From positions 2,356,001 through 2,420,000 of the forward strand of contig CBDCSI010000001.1 in NCBI GenBank assembly GCA_965221505.1: 64,000 nucleotides of DNA, given 5' to 3'. The notes under the pieces were generated by a model. The model was not told the origin of the DNA. It searched no databases and was given only the letters and a program-made list of their open reading frames with translations. Made by a program: the position numbers and the translations under genes. Source of the DNA: CAZPXZ01 sp965221505 (GTDB lineage Bacteria; Pseudomonadota; Alphaproteobacteria; Rhodobacterales; CAZPXZ01). The stretch's first letter is position 1. Each line of letters opens with the position of its first letter. Positions 37,490-46,270 of the stretch are shown here, piece after piece.

Positions 37490-38304
37490 ATCGACTGGAC
37501 GAAAAGATCGCGATCGTCACCGGCGGGACCCAGGGTCTCGGGGCGGCCGTCGCACGCCGCTTTGCCGCCTCCGGCGCGGCCGGAATCGTCACCTGCGGCC
37601 GCAATCGCGAAAACGGCGAGGCGGTCGCCGCGGAGATCGCGCGGGATACCGGCGTACCGGTCCGCTTCACGCGGGCGGATCTGGCCTCCGTGGACGACTG
37701 CCGAGGCGTGGTCGCGGCTGCCGATCGCCGCTTCGGACGGGTCGACGTTCTGGTGAACGTCGCGGCCATTACCGACCGCGGCGACATTCTCGACACCTCG
37801 CAGGACCTCTTCGACCGCATGATGGCGATCAACGTACGAGCCCCGTTCTTTCTCATGCAAGATACGGCGAAGGTCATGATCCGCGAGGGAATCGAGGGCG
37901 CGATCGTGAACGTCGGATCCATGAGCGCGATGACAGGCCAACCGTTTATCTCGGCCTACTGCGCGTCCAAGGGCGCGCTGCAGACGCTGACGCGGAACAC
38001 CGCCTTCGCCCTCCTGCGCAACCGGATCCGGGTCAACCAACTCAACATCGGCTGGATGGCGTCGGACGGCGAGGATCGAATTCAGCGCACCTATCACGGC
38101 GCGCCGGAGAACTGGCTCGAAGCGGCCGCGGCCGAGCAGCCGTTCGGCCGCCTGCTGGATCCGGCCGAGGTGGCGCGCGCCGTGGCGTTTCTCGCGTCTG
38201 CGGATTCGGGCATGATGACCGGAGCCGCAGTCAGTTTCGACCAGTCGGTCTGGGGCGGATATCCCTTTGCCCCGCCCACGCCGCCGGAGGCGATGTCGCT
38301 GTAG
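37486..38304 (+). CDS. short-chain dehydrogenase/reductase
   Basis: A 272-residue SDR with cofactor motif TGGTQGLGAAVARRF, NVAAITD in place of NNAG, the catalytic Ser in VGSMSAMTG and the YCASK pair. The C-terminal region RLLDPAEVARAVAFLASADSGMMTGAAVSFDQSVWG is standard. It is co-translated with the IolE-like gene and probably oxidises or reduces an intermediate of the same cyclitol or sugar path. Confidence 0.87.
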   Translation: MNRLDEKIAIVTGGTQGLGAAVARRFAASGAAGIVTCGRNRENGEAVAAEIARDTGVPVRFTRADLASVDDCRGVVAAADRRFGRVDVLVNVAAITDRGDILDTSQDLFDRMMAINVRAPFFLMQDTAKVMIREGIEGAIVNVGSMSAMTGQPFISAYCASKGALQTLTRNTAFALLRNRIRVNQLNIGWMASDGEDRIQRTYHGAPENWLEAAAAEQPFGRLLDPAEVARAVAFLASADSGMMTGAAVSFDQSVWGGYPFAPPTPPEAMSL

Positions 38305-38341
38305 CTTCGCCCAACCAGGACGGCGCGACGCTCCGCCGTGC

Positions 38342-40009
38342 CTACGCTTCCTCGAGCAGGCGTCGCGCGATGATGGTGGCCTGAATCTCGGCCGCACCCT
38401 CGAAGATGTTGAGAATCCTGGCGTCGCACAGGACCCTGGAAATGGGAAACTCGAGCGCAAACCCGTTGCCGCCGTGAATCTGGAGCGCGTTGTCGGCCGC
38501 GGCCCAGGCGACCCGCGCTCCGAGGAGCTTCGCCATTCCGGCCTCCAGGTCGCATCGCTTGCCCGCGTCCTTGGCCCGCGCGGCGCCGTAGGCCAATTGG
38601 GACGAGACGAGAATCTCGGCCGCCATGATCGCGAGCTTGCGGTAGACCCGCGGGAACGCGATCAGGCGCCGGCCGAACTGCTTCCGGTCGAGCGCGTATC
38701 CGAGGCCCAATTCGAGCGCGGACCGGGCGACGCCGACCGCACGCGCGGCCGTCTGGATGCGCGCCGACTCGAAGGTCCGCATCAGCTGCCGAAATCCCTC
38801 CCCTTCGCGTCCGCCCAGCAAGGCGTCTTCCGAAACCGCAAAGCCGTCGAACGAGAGCGCGTATTCCTTCATGCCGCGATAGCCGAGCACGCCGATCTCG
38901 CTGCCGCTCATGCCTTCGTCCGGGAAGGGATCCGAATCGGACCCCGGAGACTTCGGCGCGAGGAACATCGAGAGGCCCCGATGATCCGTGCTGCCGGGGT
39001 CCGTCCGCGCAAGCAACGTCATCAGATTCGCCCGCGCCGCGTGGGTTATCCAGTTCTTCGCGCCGGTGACGGACCAACCGCCGTCCGTGCGTTCGGCCCG
39101 GGTCGACAGCGCCCCGAGATCGGAACCGGTGTTCGGCTCGGTGAACACGGCGGTCGGCACCACCTCTCCGGAGGCGACGCCGGGAAGCCAGTCCTTCCGC
39201 TGCGAATCGGTTCCGCCTCCGAGGATCAATTCGGCCGCGATTTCGGAACGCGTTCCCAGCGAGCCGACGCCGATGTAGCCGCGCGAGAGCTCCTCCGAAA
39301 TCACGCACATCTCCAGCTTGCCGAGTCCCGATCCGCCGAACTCCACCGGAACGGTTACGCCGAACACGCCGAGCGCAGCGAGTTCCTGCAGAATCTCGGA
39401 CGGGATCAGCCGATCCTCCAGGTGCCACCGATGGGCCTGCGGTTGCACGCGCTCCCGAGCGAAACGCCGGAACTGCTCGCGAATCAAGGCGATATCCTCG
39501 CCGAGTCCGTCGCGGTCGAACAGTCCGTCGGCGCCGGTATCCGACATGCAGGCGGCGATTCGGGACGCCGAATCCCCGGCTTCTCCGGCCTCGAGCAGCG
39601 CCGACACCGCAGGATCGCCCGCGATGCGGGCGCTCTCGTCGCCGAGGCCCAGGGCGGACCATCTCGCAAACTCGCCCTGACTCATGGGAACGCCGCCGCA
39701 CAACTGCGCCAGATACTCGCCGAACGCCACGATCGCGAGGTCGCGTTCCGATTCGTCGGAACCGCCGTCTTCCTGACGACGCTCCAGCCACGCCCGCGTT
39801 TGGCGAAGCCCCTCCGCTACCGTCGCGAACCAGGCGAACGTATGCGCCGGAAACTGCTCCCGATCCGGGATCGATACGCGGCCCGACGGCGTACGCCTCA
39901 ACCGTTTCGCCATCGCCTCTCGCATTCCCCGAAGCGAGCGCTCGACCGTGGAGAGCGCCCTCCCCATGGCGTCGAGAAGCCCCGCGCCGCCCCCAAGCCT
40001 GTCGTTCAT
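38342..40009 (-). CDS. mcd: acyl-CoA dehydrogenase with long N-terminal extension, probable (2S)-methylsuccinyl-CoA dehydrogenase
   Basis: A 555-residue flavoprotein. Residues about 170-555 are a complete acyl-CoA dehydrogenase: LGVFGVTVPVEFGGSG, AVFTEPNTGSDL, GAKNWITHAARA, and LQIHGGNGFALEFPISRVLCDARILNIFEGAAEIQ at the end. The preceding 170 or so residues are a helical extension. This layout and total size fit Mcd of the ethylmalonyl-CoA pathway, which turns (2S)-methylsuccinyl-CoA into mesaconyl-CoA during growth on C2 units. The other ecm/meaA/ccr genes are outside the window. acs at the right edge and pckA nearby are metabolically consistent. Another acyl-CoA dehydrogenase specificity cannot be excluded. 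Confidence 0.82.
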   Translation of the reverse strand: MNDRLGGGAGLLDAMGRALSTVERSLRGMREAMAKRLRRTPSGRVSIPDREQFPAHTFAWFATVAEGLRQTRAWLERRQEDGGSDESERDLAIVAFGEYLAQLCGGVPMSQGEFARWSALGLGDESARIAGDPAVSALLEAGEAGDSASRIAACMSDTGADGLFDRDGLGEDIALIREQFRRFARERVQPQAHRWHLEDRLIPSEILQELAALGVFGVTVPVEFGGSGLGKLEMCVISEELSRGYIGVGSLGTRSEIAAELILGGGTDSQRKDWLPGVASGEVVPTAVFTEPNTGSDLGALSTRAERTDGGWSVTGAKNWITHAARANLMTLLARTDPGSTDHRGLSMFLAPKSPGSDSDPFPDEGMSGSEIGVLGYRGMKEYALSFDGFAVSEDALLGGREGEGFRQLMRTFESARIQTAARAVGVARSALELGLGYALDRKQFGRRLIAFPRVYRKLAIMAAEILVSSQLAYGAARAKDAGKRCDLEAGMAKLLGARVAWAAADNALQIHGGNGFALEFPISRVLCDARILNIFEGAAEIQATIIARRLLEEA

Positions 40010-40089
40010 GACGATCCTCTCTCAGCGCCGCGCCGGTCGGCGAAGCGTCCTATATTGCGCGCCAGCGTTCAACTGACCCACGCTCCCCG

Positions 40090-40863
40090 ATGATCGCTTC
40101 CCTACCGCCCGATCTCGGCCTCGGCGCCCTGGCCTTCGCCGTCGCGGTCATGGTTGCGGCCGGAATCGTGAAGGGAACCATCGGGTTCGCGCTGCCGCTG
40201 TTGTTCCTCGTCGGTCTCAGCTTCGTATTGCCGGTCCAGACCGTAGTGGCGCTGATCGCGATTCCGGCCGTAATAACCAACGTCCTCCAAGCCCAGCAAA
40301 CGGGTATCCGGGCCGCGTTGGACAGCTTGCGCGAATTCTGGCTCCTGAACCTCGTCCTGTTTTGCACGACGCTCGCCGCCACGCGCCTGGTCGTTCGCCT
40401 CCCGGAACAACAGCTCATCCTGATTCTCGGAATTGGCGCGTTCACCCTGGCCCTCCTTCAGACGCGCGAATGGAACCTGACGATTCCGCGCGGGCTACGG
40501 CCCTGGCTCGAAGTCCCCTTCGGCCTGACGGCGGGGTTCTTCGGCGGCCTCTCAGGCCTGTGGGGAACCGCACTGTTGCCCTACTTTCTCGCGCTCCGTC
40601 TTCCCAAGACCAAATTCGTCCGAACCACCGGCGTGGCCTGGCTGGTCGCGTCGATCCCGTACGTCGCCGGCCATATCGAGAACGGGGTTCTCAATCTGTC
40701 GAGCGCACCGTGGTCGGCCGCCGCCCTCGTGCCGACTCTGGCGGGCATGTGGATCGGACGGCGGATTCAGGACCGGCTCGATCCGGTCGTCTTCCGCCGA
40801 CTGGTGCTCCTGGTACTGCTTCTCGCCACGCTGAACCTGATCCGACGCGGCATCTGGGGCTGA
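40090..40863 (+). CDS. TauE/SafE family permease
   Basis: A 257-residue membrane protein with seven or eight hydrophobic helices and two repeats of the TauE pattern: GIVKGTIGFALPLLFLVG in the first half and GLTAGFFGGLSGLWGTALLPYFLAL in the second. Relatives export sulfite, sulfoacetate or other organic anions. Its stop codon TGA directly abuts the stop of the convergent pckA, reading TGATCA. It is divergent from mcd with about 80 bases between. Confidence 0.85.
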   Translation: MIASLPPDLGLGALAFAVAVMVAAGIVKGTIGFALPLLFLVGLSFVLPVQTVVALIAIPAVITNVLQAQQTGIRAALDSLREFWLLNLVLFCTTLAATRLVVRLPEQQLILILGIGAFTLALLQTREWNLTIPRGLRPWLEVPFGLTAGFFGGLSGLWGTALLPYFLALRLPKTKFVRTTGVAWLVASIPYVAGHIENGVLNLSSAPWSAAALVPTLAGMWIGRRIQDRLDPVVFRRLVLLVLLLATLNLIRRGIWG

Positions 40864-42456
40864 TCACGCAGGGACGGGCGCAGCGTCCCGGACCGACGCG
40901 TGAACCTGCGAATCGAACTTCCGGAAGTTGTCCCGAAACAGGCCGACCAGCCGGCGCGCCGCATCGGCGTGCCGCTGCGGATCGGACCAGGCGCCCGCCG
41001 GATCGAGCAGCGAAGGGTCGATGCCGGGCGCGGCAGAGGGAACCTGAAATCCGAAAGACGGATCGCGCCGCATCGGCACGGAATCGAGCGCTCCCTCCAG
41101 CGCCGCGGCCAGCAGCGCACGGGTCGCTTCGAGCGGAACGCGCCGACCCTCGCCCGGCGCACCTCCGAGCCAGCCGGTGTTCAGCATCCAGCAGGCGGGC
41201 GCTCTCCGCTGAAGGCAACGCCGCAACAGCCTTCCGTAGCGGACCGGCGGACGGGGAAGGAACGGCGCCCCGAAACAGGCGGAGAACGTCGGCGCAGGCT
41301 CCGACACGCCGAGCTCGGTACCGGCGACGCGCGAGGTGAACCCGGACAGGAAGTAGTACTCCGCCTGCTCGATCGAGAGCCGCGAGATCGGCGGCAGCAC
41401 GCTGAACGCGTCGCAGGCGAGCATGACGACGTGACGGGGCTCGCCGGCGCAGGCCGTCGGCGACGCGTTCGAGACCGCATCCAGCGGGTAGGCCGACCGC
41501 CCGTTCTCGGTCCGACTCGCGTCGTCGAAATCCGGCGCGCGAGACTCGCTATCGAACGAGACGTTCTCAAGAACGGTGCCGAACCGGTTCGAGGCCCGGA
41601 AGATCTCCGGCTCGCGCTCGGCAGAGAGCCGAAGCGTCTTGGCGTAGCATCCGCCCTCGAAGTTGAACAGCCCGCCGTCGCGCCAGCCCAATTCGTCGTC
41701 GCCGACGAGGACGCGGTCCGGCACCGTGGACAGGGTCGTCTTGCCGGTCCCCGAGAGTCCGAAGAACACGGCAGAGTCGCCGCTGTCGTCGGGACGGTGG
41801 TTGGCGGAGCAGTGCATCGGCATGACTTCCCGCGCAGGAAGCACGTAGTTCAGATAGGTGAACACCGACTTCTTGATCTCGCCGGAATACTCCGTACCGG
41901 CGATCAGCACGAGCCTCCGGTCGAACGAGAACGCGATCGCGGTGCCGCTCCGTACGCCGTGCCGTTCCGGATCGGCCGTGAAGCCGGGAAGATGCAGGAT
42001 CGCGAAATCCGGCGCCCGGACGCTAGCCGGCTCCGGGGGTCGAAGAAGGTTCCGGATCGCGAGCGCGTGCCAGGCGCGTTCCGTCACGACGCGCACCCGC
42101 AGCCGGTACTCGGGATCGGCGCAGGCGTCCAGGTCCTGCACGAGGAAGTCCCGCTCGCCGAGGTACTCGAGCATGTCCGACAACAGCGCCCGGAATCCCT
42201 CCGGCTCCAGGGCCCGGTTGCCCGCCCACCAGATCGAATCGGCAATGCCTTCCTCTCGTACGACGAACTTGTCGCGGGCGGATCGTCCCGTGTGCGCGCC
42301 CGTCTCCACCAGGAGCGCCCCGTCCCGGGACAGCACGCCCTCGCCTTGCCTGAGGGAGCGCTCGACCAGCGCCGCGACGCTTGTCGCTCCGGGTTCCGGG
42401 ATGACAGTCCCGCCGAGCGGGAACCCGTTCGCGCCCGCACGAATGCTCTGTTGCAA
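40864..42456 (-). CDS. pckA: phosphoenolpyruvate carboxykinase (ATP)
   Basis: A 530-residue enzyme converting oxaloacetate and ATP to phosphoenolpyruvate, the committing step of gluconeogenesis. Motifs: GTEYSGEIKKSVFTYLNY with the catalytic Lys, MPMHCSAN, the P-loop GLSGTGKTTLS, and GDDELGWRDGGLFNFEGGCYAK with the metal-binding residues. The arrangement pckA divergent from chvI is conserved in many alphaproteobacteria, where ChvI or PTS signals can influence pckA. Length is normal. A GGAGATTCCC-like site precedes the ATG. Confidence 0.95.
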   Translation of the reverse strand: MQQSIRAGANGFPLGGTVIPEPGATSVAALVERSLRQGEGVLSRDGALLVETGAHTGRSARDKFVVREEGIADSIWWAGNRALEPEGFRALLSDMLEYLGERDFLVQDLDACADPEYRLRVRVVTERAWHALAIRNLLRPPEPASVRAPDFAILHLPGFTADPERHGVRSGTAIAFSFDRRLVLIAGTEYSGEIKKSVFTYLNYVLPAREVMPMHCSANHRPDDSGDSAVFFGLSGTGKTTLSTVPDRVLVGDDELGWRDGGLFNFEGGCYAKTLRLSAEREPEIFRASNRFGTVLENVSFDSESRAPDFDDASRTENGRSAYPLDAVSNASPTACAGEPRHVVMLACDAFSVLPPISRLSIEQAEYYFLSGFTSRVAGTELGVSEPAPTFSACFGAPFLPRPPVRYGRLLRRCLQRRAPACWMLNTGWLGGAPGEGRRVPLEATRALLAAALEGALDSVPMRRDPSFGFQVPSAAPGIDPSLLDPAGAWSDPQRHADAARRLVGLFRDNFRKFDSQVHASVRDAAPVPA

Positions 42457-43113
42457 TGGGAATCTCCTGTGGCCGCAGGCTCAAACGTCGTCGCCTGTGG
42501 ACGGGCGAGAATAGCACCGCTCTCGTCCGATTCGAACCGCCTCGCAACGTCTCTCCCGGCACGCGTCGGCCACGCCGCACGGACTCCGGGAGGTCTCGCC
42601 GACGCCGAACCGACGCGTCTCCGGCGGCGGCCTCGACATGCGGACCGGAATCGGACGACGTCCGAAGACTCGCCCTCCCGATCGTCGCGCACCGGCCCGC
42701 CCCGCCGGAACGATCGGGAAGCGCCTCCGACTCTCTGACTTTCGCCATGTCCAAGACCCGGCCGGACCCGCTCGGCCGATCGCGGGCGTCGGCTGCAGAC
42801 CGCGGCATCGTTCCCGCGTCCGAGACCCGTCGCCTCCGCGGCTCGCTCGCGGTCCGAGGTCCGTACCGTCGTCGGGCGTTTCCGCGCATGCCCGCCCGGC
42901 TTCCGACGGGCGGACCCGGCGGTCTCCAACCGAAGTCCCGGCGCCGATCCAGGGCCGCAGCATCGACTCCAGGCTCCGGTTTCTTCCTCGGAGAGTCCCG
43001 GCGGCAGTCAAGCCGGCCAACGGCGTAGGCCGTCCGGAGTACGGTCGCTTCAAGAGAACCAATGACGCCATTCGTTCGGCGAGAACGGCCTAAGTGCTTG
43101 TCCCCATTGAACA
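42457..43113. other. about 0.65 kb without a credible gene
   Basis: Upstream region of pckA. Only low-complexity arginine-rich frames are found on both strands. It ends in an abrupt drop in GC content near 43085, where the chvI-like promoter region begins. Confidence 0.45.
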
Positions 43114-43179
43114 AAACAAGTATTTCATTTCGCCATATTTTGCATATTGACGCTCCGATCTAGGGTGGTATACTTGTTT
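43114..43179. repeat. inverted repeat AAACAAGTAT ... ATACTTGTTT
   Basis: Ten bases at 43114-43123 are the exact reverse complement of 43170-43179, with 46 bases between. The right arm overlaps the putative minus-10 element, so a protein bound to both arms could control transcription of the chvI-like gene. The repeat stands in an AT-rich island in otherwise GC-rich DNA. Confidence 0.6.
43147..43174 (+). promoter_or_regulatory. sigma-70-type promoter for the chvI-like operon
   Basis: TTGACG at 43147-43152 and TATACT at 43169-43174 are separated by 16 bases, one short of ideal. Transcription would begin near 43181, leaving a leader of about 170 bases before the regulator gene. Confidence 0.6.
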
Positions 43180-43235
43180 AAGAGCGAAGCTCCGCTATAT
43201 TCGACGCCGAATCAGTATGGCGAAAGGAGGATGAA

Positions 43236-43355
43236 GTGTCAAGACGCAACAGCCCCGTTTCTCATGCGAGATCGAAGCCAGACGGCCTCCGCTCCGGTTC
43301 GACACGACCGAGAATTCCGTACGGATTTTGCTCTTGGCAGGGGAGGTCGACGTGA
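43236..43355 (+). CDS. possible 39-residue leader ORF upstream of the chvI-like gene
   Basis: A strong AAAGGAGG site at 43223-43230 is five bases before a GTG at 43236 that opens a frame of 39 codons. Its TGA overlaps the GTG start of the regulator gene as GTGA, the same coupling pattern used at clear gene junctions in this window. The peptide would be basic and serine-rich (begins MSRRNSPVSHARSK), with no recognisable motif. It could be a translational-coupling leader rather than a functional protein. An ATG five bases upstream is in a different frame, sits directly against the ribosome site and runs through the regulator start, so it is less likely. Confidence 0.4.
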   Translation: MSRRNSPVSHARSKPDGLRSGSTRPRIPYGFCSWQGRST

Positions 43356-44302
43356 ACCGGCCCAATGCCCCTGCTCCCGCTCCCTCGGTCACGCCTGCCG
43401 CTGCTCGGCGCAGGATCCTCCTTTTCGAGGACGATTTGCACGCGAGAATATTTCTCGAGCGGGGACTGGACGACGAAGGATTTGACGTGCAGAGCTTCGG
43501 ACATCCGGATGGCGTGCGGCAATACCTGAAGTCCCGGAAAGAGTGTTTCGATGCGTATGTCCTCGACATCCGCGTACACCTCAGGACCTGTCCGAGCACC
43601 AATGACGGAATCGAACTCTGCGCGTTCATTCACGATCTCTACAAGAGACGCAACCAGAATCGGGATCCGGGCGACCGGCGCACGCCCCTCCTGTACTTCT
43701 TGACCGGCGCACCCTTGCGGGAGATACGCGACAGGATCGAGGGACTTGGGATCGGAGCAATTCCTCTCTTCCACAAGAGCGAATCATACCTGAAAGTCGC
43801 GGCATGCATTCACAAGGACCTGGAACGGCGTCACGGTCCGAGACGCTACCGCGCTTCGGCTTCCCCGGGGACCGCACCGGTATCCGAGGCCGTCCGCGCG
43901 GCTTCCGCGCCCCTCGAGCCCCTGGCTCCGTCCGGCACGCCGATCGTTTGCGGCCCGCTCCATCTTGCCCCCGATACGCGCAGCGCCTTCTGGGATAAGA
44001 CACCCGTCCCGCTCACGGATGCGGAATTCGACGTCGTCGCGTGTCTCGCGGAGTGGCCGAACGACTGCCGGACGAAGGAGCAGCTGCAGCGTTTTCTCCT
44101 CGATTGCAGGCCGGGTGCGACGGGAAGGAATCTCAAGGCACCGGACATCGTGTCGCACATTCGGCGCATTCGCCAAAAATTCATCGCAGTCGACGAGGAA
44201 TTCTGCAGCCTGGTCGGACATTACGGCCGCGGATACTCCTGGACGGTGCCGACGGAGCCGGCCTCGGAACCCGGGGGCGGCGCAGTCGAATCGGAGGACT
44301 AG
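43352..44302 (+). CDS. chvI: ChvI-like response regulator, divergent
   Basis: A 316-residue OmpR-class regulator, longer than ordinary ChvI (about 240). The receiver keeps its key residues: acidic pocket FEDDLHAR, phosphoacceptor Asp72 in YVLDIRV, Thr118 in FLTGA and Lys142 in LFHKSES. It has extra residues after the Asp (VHLRTCPSTNDG) and before the fourth strand. A Pro/Ala-rich linker leads to a winged-helix domain whose end, FIAVDEEFCSLVGHYGRGYSW, resembles the ChvI ending. The GTG at 43352 has GGGGAGG five bases upstream; a TTG eight codons earlier is possible. Neighbours pckA, ChvG-like kinase and PTS protein support the ChvI assignment. ChvI systems govern envelope, acid and host-related responses. 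Confidence 0.75.
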   Translation: MNRPNAPAPAPSVTPAAARRRILLFEDDLHARIFLERGLDDEGFDVQSFGHPDGVRQYLKSRKECFDAYVLDIRVHLRTCPSTNDGIELCAFIHDLYKRRNQNRDPGDRRTPLLYFLTGAPLREIRDRIEGLGIGAIPLFHKSESYLKVAACIHKDLERRHGPRRYRASASPGTAPVSEAVRAASAPLEPLAPSGTPIVCGPLHLAPDTRSAFWDKTPVPLTDAEFDVVACLAEWPNDCRTKEQLQRFLLDCRPGATGRNLKAPDIVSHIRRIRQKFIAVDEEFCSLVGHYGRGYSWTVPTEPASEPGGGAVESED

Positions 44303-44305
44303 GCC

Positions 44306-46270
44306 ATGCTGACTCGCGGGAACTCCAAGCGCGTCCCACGCACCTGGAGGGTTCCCATTTTTGTCCGAATCCTCTCGATCAACCTACTGGGAATGCTGCT
44401 GCTTCTCGCCGCGCTGGTGGACCTCGAAGACACACGGGAGCGATACTACCCCCTGAAAGTGGAGGAACTCGAGCAAGCCGCCGCGAGTCTCGCCGAACAT
44501 GCCTCGAAGTGCCTGTCTCTGGAGGTCGTCGGATATCTGATGCGCAGCGACCCAACGCTGGCGAGGAGCTTGAGGCAGAGCGAATCATTTGCAGCGCTCC
44601 AAGCTAGTACGCTCGACGAATACGACATGTTTCGTTCTTGTTGGGCTCGCCTCTTCGGCGACGGCACGCCGATCGCCCAGATCTCGGGAGCCGGGGCTGA
44701 CTACACCCGGTTTCGGGTGTTCGACAAATTCGCCAGAACCGCCGTGGACACGGTTCACAGCCAGGTCTCGCCAGACGCCCGCGGTCCCTTCCTCGTAGCG
44801 GCGGAGAGCACGCTGGACCTCCTGAAACGGCGATACTCCCAGGCTGTGGACTGGCTAATCGGTTGGCCGCCGCCCGAGAGCCGCTCGGACCTTCGTGACC
44901 CCGATTTGCTGAAAGAAATCCACCTCTTCGGCGCGAGGAACGGCAGCACTCGGGAAGACGCGGAGAGATCGCTTAACACGGACGACGGACCGCCGAGCCG
45001 GTTCGAAGGCCAGGACGACATGAAAGGCGCGAATCCGCTGGCGCCGGATTCTATCGCCCTCGCCCCGCTGATGCGCACATGGGAGAATTGGGTACACGAA
45101 GCGCTCGTCGCCGGCACGCCCCAGACCGTACGGCGCTTCCGGCGTACCGACGATTTCACGATGGCCAACCTCACCGTGGTCTGGCCGATCACCGGTAGCA
45201 CGTTCATGGATCCGCGGCGGCAAACGGTCGGCGCGGTAGAACTGAGTTGGGGGAGTACGCGCATCGAACGGTTCTTCGTGGAAGAGCGATTCGACCAGTT
45301 GCTGCTATTCCTGACTGCCATCGGGGTCTCGATCGTCCTCTCCCTGCTCTTATCGGGAACTATCGTACGTCCGATCCGGGCGCTGGCCGCGCGGGCCGAC
45401 GACATTTCGGAGCGCCGCGTCCCATTCGACGAGAATGCGGCTGACTCGTTCTCGACCCTCGCACGCCATCGAAGCGAGATCGGAGCGCTCGCGACCGCCT
45501 ACCGAACCATGGTGTCATCGATATCCGACAGGATACGCCGGAGCGAATTGGAGGCCTCGGAACTTGCACACAAGTTGTCCGGGCATCTCCACGTTATCAG
45601 GCTCGCGGCGACGCTCCTGAAGCGCCGGCACGATAGACGCACTCCAGGCTGGCGCCTGTCCGGCTCGCAGCAAGAAGCGGTGGAAGCGGCCCTGAACCGG
45701 GTCGACGCCGCCGGCGATCTGATCCAGCGACTCATCAAGCACACCTTCGAGTCCGTCGATGCGCAACGCAATCCGAGATCCGCCTTCGATCTGGAGCAAG
45801 TCGTAAGAGAGTCCCTCGACGACCGCGAACTCCAGGCGGAGGCCGCCGACAAGGGAGTCACGTCCAGTCTCGAAATCGACGGCGACGGATACGGGAAGTA
45901 TCGCGGTCACCCGCAGGAGATCGGAGGCGTTCTGAACGCGCTCCTGACCAATGCGGTTTCCTTCGCCGACAACGGCAGCGCGATACGCGTTCGGCTTGCG
46001 CGTCTCGAAGAGGAGGGCCAGGACGGCAGCGAGACGCATTCCGTGGCCCTGTCGGTCGAGAACGACGGACCGCATATTGCCGAACACCACATGGAGGAAA
46101 TATTCGAGCGGTGGTTCTCGACGCGCAAGGACGACACCGCATCGCACCACGGCATCGGTCTCTGGTGGACAAAGGAGACGGCGAACGCCATCGGCGCCGA
46201 CCTCAAGGTCGAGAACTGTCCGGGAGATCGCGGCGAGACCGCTGTCCGGTTCACCGTGTTGCTGCCGTGA
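44306..46270 (+). CDS. chvG: ChvG-like sensor histidine kinase with degenerate H-box
   Basis: A 654-residue membrane kinase. One helix at about 19-38, a periplasmic domain of about 290 residues, a second helix at about 331-353, HAMP (354-410), dimerisation and ATPase domains. The phosphorylation motif reads ELAHKLSGHLHVIR instead of the AHELKNPL type: His422 is kept but Glu, Asn and Pro around it are replaced by Lys, Gly and His. The ATPase domain retains Asn549 in LLTNAVSFA and a modified ENDGPHI and HHGIGLWWT. Activity may therefore differ from a standard kinase/phosphatase. Gene order after the chvI-like gene, three bases apart, supports identity as ChvG. Confidence 0.75.
   Translation: MLTRGNSKRVPRTWRVPIFVRILSINLLGMLLLLAALVDLEDTRERYYPLKVEELEQAAASLAEHASKCLSLEVVGYLMRSDPTLARSLRQSESFAALQASTLDEYDMFRSCWARLFGDGTPIAQISGAGADYTRFRVFDKFARTAVDTVHSQVSPDARGPFLVAAESTLDLLKRRYSQAVDWLIGWPPPESRSDLRDPDLLKEIHLFGARNGSTREDAERSLNTDDGPPSRFEGQDDMKGANPLAPDSIALAPLMRTWENWVHEALVAGTPQTVRRFRRTDDFTMANLTVVWPITGSTFMDPRRQTVGAVELSWGSTRIERFFVEERFDQLLLFLTAIGVSIVLSLLLSGTIVRPIRALAARADDISERRVPFDENAADSFSTLARHRSEIGALATAYRTMVSSISDRIRRSELEASELAHKLSGHLHVIRLAATLLKRRHDRRTPGWRLSGSQQEAVEAALNRVDAAGDLIQRLIKHTFESVDAQRNPRSAFDLEQVVRESLDDRELQAEAADKGVTSSLEIDGDGYGKYRGHPQEIGGVLNALLTNAVSFADNGSAIRVRLARLEEEGQDGSETHSVALSVENDGPHIAEHHMEEIFERWFSTRKDDTASHHGIGLWWTKETANAIGADLKVENCPGDRGETAVRFTVLLP

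Noticed and set aside
42481..43071. Possible gene of 196 codons upstream of pckA
   Set aside because: Arginine-, serine- and proline-rich with no motif; an overlapping open frame of similar quality exists on the opposite strand.
43231..43485. ORF starting ATG-AAG-TGT upstream of the chvI-like gene
   Set aside because: The ATG directly touches the ribosome site and the frame continues out of phase deep into the regulator gene. The GTG five bases on has better spacing and a coupled stop.
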